Assembly (NCBI GenBank): GCA_002299965.1
Contig: DBOM01000065.1
Coordinates: 49,280-113,279, forward strand
Direction: 5' to 3'
DNA: 64,000 nt
Source of the DNA: Caldiserica bacterium UBA646
GTDB taxonomy: Bacteria; Caldisericota; Caldisericia; Caldisericales; Caldisericaceae
Part shown: piece by piece, positions 17,843 through 25,535 of the stretch
Position numbering within the stretch: the stretch's first letter is position 1
Layout: every line of letters starts with the position of its first letter
Position numbers and translations under genes: made by a program
The notes under the pieces: model-generated
Database searches by the model: none
Seen by the model: only the letters and a program-made list of their open reading frames with translations
What the model was told of the DNA's origin: nothing

Positions 17843-18603
17843 CTTCCTCTCGATATGCTTTTTGCCTTGCCATTACTTGCAATATCAATGACTACAAAAT
17901 CTAAAATCACACTACCTTCTGCAACTTCAAATGTTAACGGAAGAAGTGTTAAAAATCTTTTGATTGCCAACTCTTTTTTTACTCCTATAACAGATTCTTC
18001 TACGCCAGCCATTCCAACATCTGTAATATAAGCTGTGCCACGTGGAAGAATTGTTTCATCTGCAGTAGGCACATGTGTATGCGTGCCAACAACTGCGCTT
18101 ACAAGTCCGTCCATGAAAAAGCCAAAAGCTCTCTTTTCGCTGGTTGCCTCAGCATGAAAATCAACCATTATGCAAGAAGTCTCTTTTTGCATCGCTTCAA
18201 CTAACTGTTTTCCCACAACAAAAGGCGAATCGAGTGGAGGTAGCTCTATCCTTCCCTGCAAATTCACTACTCCCAATTTCATATCATTTTTTTCAACGAC
18301 AACATGACCTTTGCCTCTCACGCCTGGTGGGAAATTTGCAGGACGCAAAAGAAACGGAAAATCATCAAACTGATTCCAAAATTGTTTCTTATCGAAACTA
18401 TGGTTCCCTCCAGTAATGACGTCTACGCCAAAGGAAAAAAGTTCCCGCGCACTTTTTTCTGTGATTCCCGTCCCATGCGCTGCGTTTTCTCCATTCAAGA
18501 TAATAAAATCAGGATGGTGTCTTTCCCTCAATTCAGGCAGTGCCTTTCTAACAGCTTTTCTTCCAGGCTTGCCAAACACATCTCCAATAAAAAGTATTTT
18601 CAT
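17830..18603 (-). CDS. YmdB-type metallophosphoesterase (TIGR00282 family)
   Basis: 257 residues. FIGDVFGKPGRKAV at 5-18, NGENAAHGTGIT at about 38-49, GGNHSFDKK at about 65-73, and VGTHTHVPTAD at about 172-182 contain the di-metal ligands of the YmdB family. Bacillus YmdB hydrolyses 2',3'-cyclic nucleotides and influences RNA turnover and biofilm decisions. The start is supported by a conserved MKILFIGDV. It follows rplY with a terminator-like hairpin between, and overlaps cca by 13 bases. Confidence 0.9.
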   Translation of the reverse strand: MKILFIGDVFGKPGRKAVRKALPELRERHHPDFIILNGENAAHGTGITEKSARELFSFGVDVITGGNHSFDKKQFWNQFDDFPFLLRPANFPPGVRGKGHVVVEKNDMKLGVVNLQGRIELPPLDSPFVVGKQLVEAMQKETSCIMVDFHAEATSEKRAFGFFMDGLVSAVVGTHTHVPTADETILPRGTAYITDVGMAGVEESVIGVKKELAIKRFLTLLPLTFEVAEGSVILDFVVIDIASNGKAKSISRGRWRE

Positions 18604-18623
18604 TTATCTCTCCCATCACAAAC

Positions 18624-18651
18624 AAAAGGAGCCGGTAAAAATAGTACCGGC
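18624..18651 (-). terminator. Hairpin between rplY and ymdB
   Basis: On the minus strand GCCGGTA, a 7-base loop, TACCGGC, then TCCTTTTGTTT. The perfect 7-bp stem runs into a broken U-tract about 30 bases before the ymdB ATG. It may end most rplY transcripts and let a fraction read into ymdB-cca-miaB-miaA. Confidence 0.6.
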
Positions 18652-18679
18652 CTCTATATATGTCTTAAAAACTAACTTA

Positions 18680-19336
18680 TTATTCCTTTTTCGCTTCTTC
18701 TTTCTGTTCTTCTTCACCAGCTTTTTCACCAGCTTCTTCACCAGCTTCTACGCCAGCTTCAGCTTCCACCGGTACCACTTCTTCCTTTGTAGGATGCCCA
18801 ATTCCTAATACAACTACATCTATCGGAGTAAGTACTTTCACTTTATCAGAAAGAACAAGGTCACTTACGTGCACAACATCGTTTATATCAAGTTCCGTTA
18901 TATCAACCTCAATTTTGTCAGGAATGTCAAGAGGAGCAGCTTCTACCTTGATGTCATATAGCATATGCTTAAGTACACCGCCAACTTTTACCCCTTTCGA
19001 TTCACCTACAACCACAATCGGTATCTTCGTAAGCACAGGTTTATTCAGATCTACTTCTAGAAAATCCACATGCACAATCCTATCACCGAGAGGATCTTTT
19101 TGTATTTCTTTAAGGATTGTAGAGTAAGTAGTGCCATCAATGTCGAGGCTAATAATAACACTTCTCCCTTTATGTTTTATAATGTTAATAAATTCCTTTT
19201 CGTTAATTGTAATAGGAATAGGTTTTGCAGTCTTTCCGTAAGCTATGGCAGGAATAAATCCTTCGCTGCGAAACTTATTTAACATTCCTTTAGTAGAAAC
19301 ATCTCTCTTCGTTGCCTTAAATGCTATCTTTTCCAT
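18680..19336 (-). CDS. rplY: 50S ribosomal protein L25 / general stress protein Ctc
   Basis: 218 residues: an N-terminal 5S rRNA-binding L25 domain (about 1-92, with LNKFRSEGFIPAIAYG and VHVDFLEVDLNKPV) and a C-terminal Ctc beta domain (about 93-185) with IPDKIEVDITELDINDVVHVSDL. The last 30 residues are an acidic Ala-Gly-Glu tail encoded by a 12-bp tandem repeat. It binds 5S rRNA in the large subunit. The order glmU-prs-rplY matches gcaD-prs-ctc of Bacillus. It has its own promoter inside the end of prs, and AAAGGAG before the ATG. Confidence 0.92.
   Translation of the reverse strand: MEKIAFKATKRDVSTKGMLNKFRSEGFIPAIAYGKTAKPIPITINEKEFINIIKHKGRSVIISLDIDGTTYSTILKEIQKDPLGDRIVHVDFLEVDLNKPVLTKIPIVVVGESKGVKVGGVLKHMLYDIKVEAAPLDIPDKIEVDITELDINDVVHVSDLVLSDKVKVLTPIDVVVLGIGHPTKEEVVPVEAEAGVEAGEEAGEKAGEEEQKEEAKKE
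18709..18762. repeat. 12-bp tandem repeat inside the rplY tail
   Basis: CTTCTTCACCAG (18709-18720) is followed by CTTTTTCACCAG, CTTCTTCACCAG, CTTCTACGCCAG and a partial CTTCAG. The repeat encodes the A-G-E-E type tail of L25. Such repeats commonly vary in copy number between strains. Confidence 0.7.
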
Positions 19337-19369
19337 ATATATATCTCCTTTATAATTTTTTGAGATCTA

Positions 19370-19397
19370 ATTATAACATTCTTTTAATCTTTTTCAA
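19370..19397 (-). promoter_or_regulatory. Promoter of rplY within the 3' end of prs
   Basis: Minus strand TTGAAA (19392-19397), 16-bp spacer, TATAAT (19370-19375). The -35 box lies in the last codons of prs. The leader would be about 25-30 bases with AAAGGAG. Confidence 0.6.
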
Positions 19398-20343
19398 ACA
19401 ATGCACTTATAGATTCATGTAAAAATACTCTTTTAATCGCCTCTCCTATCAGCGGGGCTACACTAAGAACCTTAACTTTATCAGGCAAATGATTACGTTC
19501 TTCCACAGGAATCGTATCCGTTACAATTATTTCCTTTATGGGCGATTTCTCAAATTTCTTCAAACTATCTTTTGCAAATATTCCATGTGTTGCGCATACA
19601 TAAGCATCTTTTGCACCCCTTTTTAAAACTTCTTCTGTCGCGTTAATGATAGTATTGCCCGTATGAATCGCATCATCGACAAAAATAACGCTTTTCCCCT
19701 CAACTTCACCAATAAGCCTGCTCGTTTCTACTTCTTCTGGCCCAAGCCTTCTCTTGACAAATATTGCCTGGGTCGAGCGAGGGATCCCTCTGGCAAATTC
19801 AGTCGCCCGCGCTACACCCCCTACGTCAGGAGAAACAACAACAGGGTTCTCAATATTTTTCCCACGCATATAATCAGCAAGTGTCAACACAGCCGTAAGA
19901 TTATCCATCGGTATATCAAAAAACCCTTGTATCTGGCCTGCATGCAAATCCACAGACATTACCCTGTCTGCGCCTGCCATCGTAATAAGATTTGCAACAA
20001 GCTTTGCTGAGATAGGCTCTCTCGACTTTGTTTTTCTATCCTGTCGTGCATATCCAAAAAAAGGAATAACAGCAGCTACAGTGTTCGCCGATGCTCTTTT
20101 CAAAGCATCAATCATAATAAGTAACTCCATTAAATTATCCGCCGGGGAAAAAGTCGGTTGAATGACAAATACATCTCTCCCTCGTACATTTTCAAGGCAC
20201 CTTACATGAATTTCTCCATCCGGAAAATAATTAATAATAGCCTTCCCCAGCGGCAAATCAAGATATTTTGCAATTTTTTCAGAAAGCTGCTTATTTGCCG
20301 TACCAGAAAAAATTTTTATTCCTTTTCCTTTCAAATCAACCAT
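19384..20343 (-). CDS. prs: Ribose-phosphate pyrophosphokinase
   Basis: 319 residues, the usual length. IPFFGYARQDRKTKSREPISAKLVA holds the ATP-binding flexible-loop region, VVSPDVGGVARA the middle motif, and VIFVDDAIHTGNTI (about 216-229) the PRPP loop. The enzyme makes PRPP from ribose 5-phosphate and ATP for purine, pyrimidine and histidine synthesis; it is used directly by apt elsewhere in the window. It overlaps glmU by 8 bases. Confidence 0.96.
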   Translation of the reverse strand: MVDLKGKGIKIFSGTANKQLSEKIAKYLDLPLGKAIINYFPDGEIHVRCLENVRGRDVFVIQPTFSPADNLMELLIMIDALKRASANTVAAVIPFFGYARQDRKTKSREPISAKLVANLITMAGADRVMSVDLHAGQIQGFFDIPMDNLTAVLTLADYMRGKNIENPVVVSPDVGGVARATEFARGIPRSTQAIFVKRRLGPEEVETSRLIGEVEGKSVIFVDDAIHTGNTIINATEEVLKRGAKDAYVCATHGIFAKDSLKKFEKSPIKEIIVTDTIPVEERNHLPDKVKVLSVAPLIGEAIKRVFLHESISALFEKD

Positions 20344-21706
20344 TACTTTTTTTCCTCCTCTTTGCCCATTCTTTTTTATTTATTTGCTTGGCTCTCCCAA
20401 TAGCAAGCGCATCTTCTGGAACTTCTTCTGTAATCACAGATCCAGCTGCAGTATATGCGCCTTTCCCTATTTTTACAGGCGCCACAAGTGTATTGTGGGA
20501 ACCAATAAATACATCTTCCTCTATAAATGTGGGGTTCTTCTTGCTTTGAAGCCCATCATAATTGCAAGTGATTGTTCCTGCCCCAATATTCACATTTTTT
20601 CCAACTGTCGCATCGCCAATATAACTTAAATGCGGAACTTTTGTATTTTCCCCAAACTGAGATTTCTTTATCTCAACAAAAGCACCTATCTTAACATTCT
20701 TACTCATTTTACTATCAGGCCGCACATAAGCAAATGGGCCTATTTTGCAATTATCTCCTACATTAGCCTGCCTTACTACACTATACTGCACACTCACATT
20801 ATTTTTAATAACAGAATTAACAATACGCGTATTTGGCCCGATCACGCAATCTTTCCCTATAGTTGTTTTCCCCTGGATTAACACCCCTGGAAGAATTGTC
20901 ACATCATTCTCTATTTTTACATCAAAATCAATACATACAGTGTCCGTGCTCATAATTGTAACACCTGCAAGCATTAATTTATCAATTATCTCTCCTTGAA
21001 TGATCTTTGTTGCAATAGAAAGTTCTTTTCTATTGTTAACGCCATATACAGGAAATTTCCTTTCCAACTTTTTTACACTTACTTTTACGCCTTTTTTCTT
21101 CAATATTGTAAGCGCATCCGTCAAATAATACTCTTTTTGCAAATTATTGGGAGCAATTTCGTTAACTGCTTCGACAAGATATTTTTTTGCAAATACATAT
21201 ATTCCTGTATTGATCTCGTTTATTTTCTTCTCTTCCTCTGTTGCGTCTTTTTCTTCAACGATCTTGACAAAATCAGTCTTACACCTGATTATTCTACCAA
21301 AACCAATCGGATTATCAGATAAAGCAGTAAGTAATGCTACGCCGCTCTTAGTGTCTTTATAAAAAGCAAGAAGTTCTTTAAGATCAGAGGATTTTATCAA
21401 AGGATTATCTCCTGTGACGATGAGCACTGGTGCCTCATCTGAAATATTGCTAATTGCGGTAAGTGCTTGCCTTACTGCATCTCCTGTCCCGAGAGGGACT
21501 TTTTGATAAACCAGTTCAACATTAGAAAAAGCATCTCTGTCCATTTCTTCAGAAATTACTACAATAACTCTATCAAATATCCCCTTTGCGGCATCTATCA
21601 CGTATTGCACCATAGGTCGCCCGCAAATTGGGTGCATCACTTTCGGAAGAGACGAATGCATCCTCTTTCCTACTCCAGCAGCTAAAACAATACATACATT
21701 TTTCAT
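20336..21706 (-). CDS. glmU: Bifunctional UDP-GlcNAc pyrophosphorylase / glucosamine-1-phosphate acetyltransferase
   Basis: 456 residues. N-terminal pyrophosphorylase with LAAGVGKRMHSSLPKVMH at 8-25, then from about 250 a left-handed beta-helix of hexapeptide repeats ending in GAGTITCNYDG and YTAAGSVITEEVP, the acetyltransferase active region. It makes UDP-GlcNAc for peptidoglycan. AAGGGG lies about 10 bases before the ATG and overlaps the stop of a 26-codon ORF. It is first in the glmU-prs-rplY order. Confidence 0.96.
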   Translation of the reverse strand: MKNVCIVLAAGVGKRMHSSLPKVMHPICGRPMVQYVIDAAKGIFDRVIVVISEEMDRDAFSNVELVYQKVPLGTGDAVRQALTAISNISDEAPVLIVTGDNPLIKSSDLKELLAFYKDTKSGVALLTALSDNPIGFGRIIRCKTDFVKIVEEKDATEEEKKINEINTGIYVFAKKYLVEAVNEIAPNNLQKEYYLTDALTILKKKGVKVSVKKLERKFPVYGVNNRKELSIATKIIQGEIIDKLMLAGVTIMSTDTVCIDFDVKIENDVTILPGVLIQGKTTIGKDCVIGPNTRIVNSVIKNNVSVQYSVVRQANVGDNCKIGPFAYVRPDSKMSKNVKIGAFVEIKKSQFGENTKVPHLSYIGDATVGKNVNIGAGTITCNYDGLQSKKNPTFIEEDVFIGSHNTLVAPVKIGKGAYTAAGSVITEEVPEDALAIGRAKQINKKEWAKRRKKSNG

Positions 21707-21712
21707 GAGTTC

Positions 21713-21793
21713 TCAACCCCTTATTGTCAGGCCATAAATCTTATTTAAACAACAAAACCATCCCATTGCCATATTTTTCATAGTCAACATCAT
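21713..21793 (-). CDS. Possible 26-residue leader peptide or small protein upstream of glmU
   Basis: ATG 21793 (a second ATG follows at once) with GAGGAGAAA directly upstream gives MMLTMKNMAMGWFCCLNKIY plus six more residues, ending at TGA 21713-21715, six bases before the glmU ATG. It is hydrophobic with a W-F-C-C core. The good ribosome site and close coupling argue for real translation, perhaps to tune glmU. It matches no family known to me. The rest of the 21707-21855 gap shows no other feature. Confidence 0.4.
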   Translation of the reverse strand: MMLTMKNMAMGWFCCLNKIYGLTIRG

Positions 21794-21855
21794 TTTCTCC
21801 TCGATATCAATAATATATTAATACTCTATGCATAACGACAGATTATGGCAACAAT

Positions 21856-23088
21856 TTAGCAAGTTTCTTTGTATTTACGCAACACTCCAAGTGCGTAATC
21901 TATATCACTCTCAGTATGGTCAGCACAGATTTGGAATCGTATCTCTTGATCTCCTTTTGGAACTACAGGAAAATTAAGCCCGGTTGCTAAAATACCGTTA
22001 TCTTTTAAATATCCAACAAGTTCTGTAGTCTTCTCTGTATCCCTCACCATGAGAGGCACAACAGGATGCTCTCCTTTTATTATCTCATACCCCATATCTA
22101 TTAGGCCAGATTCAAACCGTGCTGTCATCGCACGCAGATGCTTTAGCATCGCCCTTCCCTTATCGCTATCCAGTATTTCTAATGAAGCAAGAGCAGCACT
22201 TGCCTCCGGTGGAGTAATAGGATTAGAATAAATATAAAACGGAGCAGTTTCACGTAAAAACCCTATTACTTCTGCACTGCTTACCACGTATCCACCATTT
22301 ACTCCAAGAGCCTTGCCAAGCGTTGCAACTAATACATCAATTCTATCTTCATGCGTATATTCCGTTGTTCCTCTACCCATTTCTCCAATAGCACCAACAC
22401 CATGTGAATCATCAACAAATGTAAGAACACCTTCTTCAAAACTAGAATTGTATTTTTCAGCTAAATCTGCTATTTCTTTAAGCGGAGCATGATCTCCCCT
22501 CATACTAAAGATACCATCAGTTACAATTATAACTCGCTTGCAATTGCCAACCGAACTCTCTAAAACTGACGCTAGGCTATCCATGTCATTATGCTTGTAT
22601 ATCTTTTTGTCCCTCGGCCTGGATAATTTTATACCATTAATAATACAATTATGATTCAATTCATCGCTTATCACAATAGTATCTTGCGTAATCATAGGTG
22701 CTAATATCCCTACCACTGCCGAATATGCGGAACTAAAGATCATAGCTGCTTCTCTGTTATGGAATTCAGCAAGTTTTTTCTCCAGCGCTATATGAGAAGT
22801 ATAAGTGCCACTTATAAATCTTACAGCACCAGGTCCAGCTCCAAATTCCTTTGCAGCTTTTTCCTCAGCTTCTATTACCTCTTTTCTTAAAGACATCCCG
22901 AGGTAGTTATTCGCGTTCATTCGCAAAAATTCTTTTTCACCATAACCTTTTATAAAATATCTAGGACCCTTGTCACCTTGTGCCGGTTTTATACCAGCTA
23001 TTACTGTCTCGTTGCCTTTAAGCACTCTTTTATTTTCCAGCTCTTTTAAATGAGCCGATAACATCTCTTTAATTTTATCAAGTGGCAT
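21856..23088 (-). CDS. kbl: Glycine C-acetyltransferase (2-amino-3-ketobutyrate CoA ligase), alpha-oxoamine synthase family
   Basis: 410 residues. NANNYLGMS at about 59-67, EFGAGPGAVRFISGTYTSHIALE, FVDDSHGVGAIG with the PLP-contacting Asp and His, and LVATLGKALGVNGGYV with the PLP lysine define the family. With the threonine dehydrogenase directly upstream it should split 2-amino-3-ketobutyrate with CoA to glycine and acetyl-CoA. The close relative 8-amino-7-oxononanoate synthase is less likely because no biotin genes are near. GGAGGTGGGA precedes the ATG. Confidence 0.9.
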   Translation of the reverse strand: MPLDKIKEMLSAHLKELENKRVLKGNETVIAGIKPAQGDKGPRYFIKGYGEKEFLRMNANNYLGMSLRKEVIEAEEKAAKEFGAGPGAVRFISGTYTSHIALEKKLAEFHNREAAMIFSSAYSAVVGILAPMITQDTIVISDELNHNCIINGIKLSRPRDKKIYKHNDMDSLASVLESSVGNCKRVIIVTDGIFSMRGDHAPLKEIADLAEKYNSSFEEGVLTFVDDSHGVGAIGEMGRGTTEYTHEDRIDVLVATLGKALGVNGGYVVSSAEVIGFLRETAPFYIYSNPITPPEASAALASLEILDSDKGRAMLKHLRAMTARFESGLIDMGYEIIKGEHPVVPLMVRDTEKTTELVGYLKDNGILATGLNFPVVPKGDQEIRFQICADHTESDIDYALGVLRKYKETC

Positions 23089-23104
23089 TATCCCACCTCC
23101 CTGG

Positions 23105-24064
23105 CTATATTGTAATTGCTAACTTCTTTGACAACTTTTCAAGCATGTCCTTTGTCATAGAAGCAAGATTATATTCTGGTTCCCATCCCCACTCTTCTTT
23201 AGCAGCACTGTCGTCCATTTTGTTGGGCCAGGAATCAGCAATTGCCTGCCTCATCGGGTCAATGTCATATTCCATAACAAAATCCGGGATATATTTTTTA
23301 ATTTCATTTGCAATATCCTTAGGAGCAAAACTCATTGCCGTCACATTAAAAGCATTTCTATGCACTAATTTATCAGGATTTGCCTCCATAATATCAAGTG
23401 CTGCTTTTATCGTGTCTGGCATATACATCATATCCATATATGTATCAGGCTTTAAATAACACGTATACCTTCTATACTTAAGAGCTTCATAAAAGATTTC
23501 AACAGAATAATCAGTGGTCCCCCCGCCAGGTAATGTTACATAAGAAATGATACCGGGAAAACGCACCCCCCGAGTATCCACCCCAAATTTTTTAAAATAA
23601 TAATCGCAAAGTAATTCTCCTGCAACCTTAGTAACGCCATACATTGTATTGGGACGCTGAATAGTATCTTGAGGTGTGTTATCTTTTGGCGTATTGGGAC
23701 CAAATGCACCAATGGAACTAGGGGTAAAAACAGCACATCTACACCCACGCGCAACATCTAAAACATTGCAAAGCCCGTTAATATTTACATTCCAGGCAAG
23801 TTTCGGCTTGGCTTCTGCCACTGCAGAAAGTATCGCTGCCAAATGGTAAATAGTGTCTATTTTGTGTTTTTTCACAACTTCCTCAATAGTACCAATTTCT
23901 GCGCAGTCAATAATTTCAAATGGCCCAGAATTAAGCAACTCTTCACTAGGTTTTCTCTTATGTCCTGCTGCTACTACATTTTCATTGCCATACTTTTCAC
24001 GCAGAGCTAATGTAAGCTCGGAACCAATCTGCCCCGTTGCTCCAGTTACTAAAATCTTCCGCAT
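23105..24064 (-). CDS. L-threonine 3-dehydrogenase, NAD-dependent epimerase/SDR type
   Basis: 319 residues from ATG 24064, chosen because GAGGAGG lies upstream and MRKILVTGATGQIGSEL is the family's N-terminus. The Rossmann G-x-x-G-x-x-G is at residues 8-14, the catalytic SS and Y-x-x-x-K in TPSSIGAFG and TMYGVTKVAGEL, and VRFPGIISY and PDTYMDMMYMPDTIKAA match short-chain threonine dehydrogenases. It oxidises threonine to 2-amino-3-ketobutyrate, the kbl substrate. The gap to kbl is 16 bases. Confidence 0.88.
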   Translation of the reverse strand: MRKILVTGATGQIGSELTLALREKYGNENVVAAGHKRKPSEELLNSGPFEIIDCAEIGTIEEVVKKHKIDTIYHLAAILSAVAEAKPKLAWNVNINGLCNVLDVARGCRCAVFTPSSIGAFGPNTPKDNTPQDTIQRPNTMYGVTKVAGELLCDYYFKKFGVDTRGVRFPGIISYVTLPGGGTTDYSVEIFYEALKYRRYTCYLKPDTYMDMMYMPDTIKAALDIMEANPDKLVHRNAFNVTAMSFAPKDIANEIKKYIPDFVMEYDIDPMRQAIADSWPNKMDDSAAKEEWGWEPEYNLASMTKDMLEKLSKKLAITI

Positions 24065-24167
24065 AAATGTCGCGCCTCCTCTTTTAGTCACTATCAAAAT
24101 AGGATTCAACTTACTATTTCCTAATACGCCATTTTCTTAAAGATTGTAATCCTTACTAAATACATTC

Positions 24168-24944
24168 CTACTCTCCCGATGTAGGAGCTTTACTGCAATA
24201 ACAATGCCTCTCACCAGGAATATTTATTACTGCTTCACTTAAAACATTGCGGAACATTTCGTTCATTTCTCCCATTTTGCTTACCACTTCCTTATGAGAA
24301 ATCATTTGGTCAGAAATACCTGCTGCATAGTTTGATACAGCAGCAATCGTAGCATAACACATGCCTAATTCTCTTGCCAATACTACTTCAGGAACGCCAG
24401 TCATTCCAACCACGTCCCCGCCTAAAATACTGTAAGCACGTATTTCCGCTCTTGTTTCAAATCTTGGGCCTTCTGCAGATACATACGTACCTTTCGGGGA
24501 ATAAGGATAGCCAAATTTATCCATTGCTTTTTGGATAGCAGTAGCTAACTCAGGACAATATGGATCTGTACAATCTGTATGCACTACCTTGCCTTGAGAG
24601 AAAAAAGTATCTTCTCTCTTTTTTGTAAAATCAAGAAATTGATCAACAATAACAAACGTGCCAGGCAAAATCTCCCTGTTAATTGAACCCACTGCAGCAG
24701 TTGCAATAATGCGCTCTACACCCAACTTGTATAAAGAAAAAATATTGGCTCTGTAGTTTATTTTATGGGGGGGCACGGTATGTTCGGTGCCATGGCGAGC
24801 TTCAAAAAAAACACTTCTTCCTTCCAATTCTCCTTGCATAAGCGTCACAGTACCAAATTCAGTTTTTACAGCTATTGACTCTGCATTTTGTAAAAAATCT
24901 GGCGTATAAACACCAGTACCACCAATAATGCCGATGCTTTTCAT
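24168..24944 (-). CDS. mtnP: S-methyl-5'-thioadenosine phosphorylase (PNP family)
   Basis: 258 residues from ATG 24944; the upstream ATG 24956 is rejected because GGAGGT lies between the two. IGIIGGTGVY at 3-12 is the phosphate loop, followed by RHGTEHTVPPHKINYRAN, TAAVGSIN and AEGPRFETRAEIR and GMTGVPEVVLARELGM. The enzyme splits methylthioadenosine (or inosine) with phosphate. This branch also contains 6-oxopurine phosphorylases, so inosine or guanosine are alternative substrates. It ends 103 bases before the tdh start. Confidence 0.88.
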   Translation of the reverse strand: MKSIGIIGGTGVYTPDFLQNAESIAVKTEFGTVTLMQGELEGRSVFFEARHGTEHTVPPHKINYRANIFSLYKLGVERIIATAAVGSINREILPGTFVIVDQFLDFTKKREDTFFSQGKVVHTDCTDPYCPELATAIQKAMDKFGYPYSPKGTYVSAEGPRFETRAEIRAYSILGGDVVGMTGVPEVVLARELGMCYATIAAVSNYAAGISDQMISHKEVVSKMGEMNEMFRNVLSEAVINIPGERHCYCSKAPTSGE

Positions 24945-24987
24945 GTTTACCTCCATCCCATTTTAACATTTTTTAAGAATTTTTCTA

Positions 24988-25015
24988 TTGCTTTTAAAGA
25001 CTTTATATCTATAAT
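24988..25015 (+). promoter_or_regulatory. Promoter of tRNA-Ala
   Basis: TTGCTT (24988-24993), 16-bp spacer, TATAAT (25010-25015). The mature tRNA 5' end lies only eight bases past the -10 box, so the primary transcript should start at or within about two bases of position +1 of the tRNA. Confidence 0.7.
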
Positions 25016-25023
25016 TATTTGAC

Positions 25024-25098
25024 GGGGCAGTAGTTCAGCGGGAGAACGCATCCCTCGCACGGATGAGGTCAGGGGTTCAAATCCCCTCTGCTCCACCA
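25024..25098 (+). tRNA. tRNA-Ala (anticodon CGC), CCA encoded
   Basis: 75 nt. The acceptor arm GGGGCAG/CTGCTCC contains the G3-U70 pair that marks alanine tRNAs. D arm GTTC/GAAC, anticodon stem CATCC/GGATG around loop CTCGCAC (anticodon CGC, reading GCG), T arm AGGGG/CCCCT with TTCAAAT, and an encoded CCA. It lies on the plus strand, while its 3' 22 bases are antisense to the end of dtd. ATTTTT follows the CCA and may help end transcription. Confidence 0.95.
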
Positions 25099-25535
25099 AA
25101 TTTTTCCAAAATAAAAGTAACAGGTCCGTCATTGACAAGATCTACTTCCATATATGCACCAAAAATGCCTGTTCTGACAATCTTGACCTGCTTTTTTATT
25201 TCTTCCACGAATAATTTATAAAGCGAAATTGCCAAATTCTCTCTTGCCGTATTACTAAAACCAGGTCGATTGCCCTTCTTAATGTGAGAGGCAAGTGTAA
25301 ATTGCGAGATAATCATAACCTCACCGTTTATATCCTGCAGAGAAAGATTCATCTTTCCATGTTCGTCAGGAAAAATTCGCAGTTCGCAACTTTTTTTTGC
25401 AAGATACTTTGCTTCTCTTTCCGTATCTCCCTTTTCCACGCCAATTAAAATGAGCAATCCATTGCCAATTGTTGAAACGATCTCACCGTCAACACTAACT
25501 GACGCTCTCTTCACTCTCTGAAGAACTATCCTCAT
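25077..25535 (-). CDS. dtd: D-aminoacyl-tRNA deacylase
   Basis: 152 residues. MRIVLQRVKRASVSVDGE begins the protein, SQFTLASHIKKGNRPGF is the catalytic motif, and NDGPVTFILEK holds the Gly-cisPro motif. It frees tRNAs carrying D-amino acids, and the family also removes glycine from tRNA-Ala. The last seven codons lie antisense to the tRNA-Ala 3' half, and the stop TGA is in the T loop. It starts 41 bases inside the 3' end of rel; rel-dtd is a common order in Firmicutes. Confidence 0.95.
   Translation of the reverse strand: MRIVLQRVKRASVSVDGEIVSTIGNGLLILIGVEKGDTEREAKYLAKKSCELRIFPDEHGKMNLSLQDINGEVMIISQFTLASHIKKGNRPGFSNTARENLAISLYKLFVEEIKKQVKIVRTGIFGAYMEVDLVNDGPVTFILEKFGGAEGI

Noticed and set aside
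18709..18762. CRISPR-like repeat
   Set aside because: Contiguous 12-bp units without spacers inside a ribosomal protein gene.
24945..24956. Upstream ATG for mtnP, and similar early GTG/TTG starts for pepT, tdh, miaB, truB, ogt, ybbR, gdhA and the oxidoreductase gamma subunit
   Set aside because: In most cases the longer frame reads through a strong Shine-Dalgarno or into the neighbouring gene, and the shorter protein begins at the family's conserved N-terminus.
24947..25138. 63-codon minus-strand frame with RGFEPLTSSVRGMRSPAELL
   Set aside because: It is the antisense reading of tRNA-Ala(CGC), a well-known source of false proteins.
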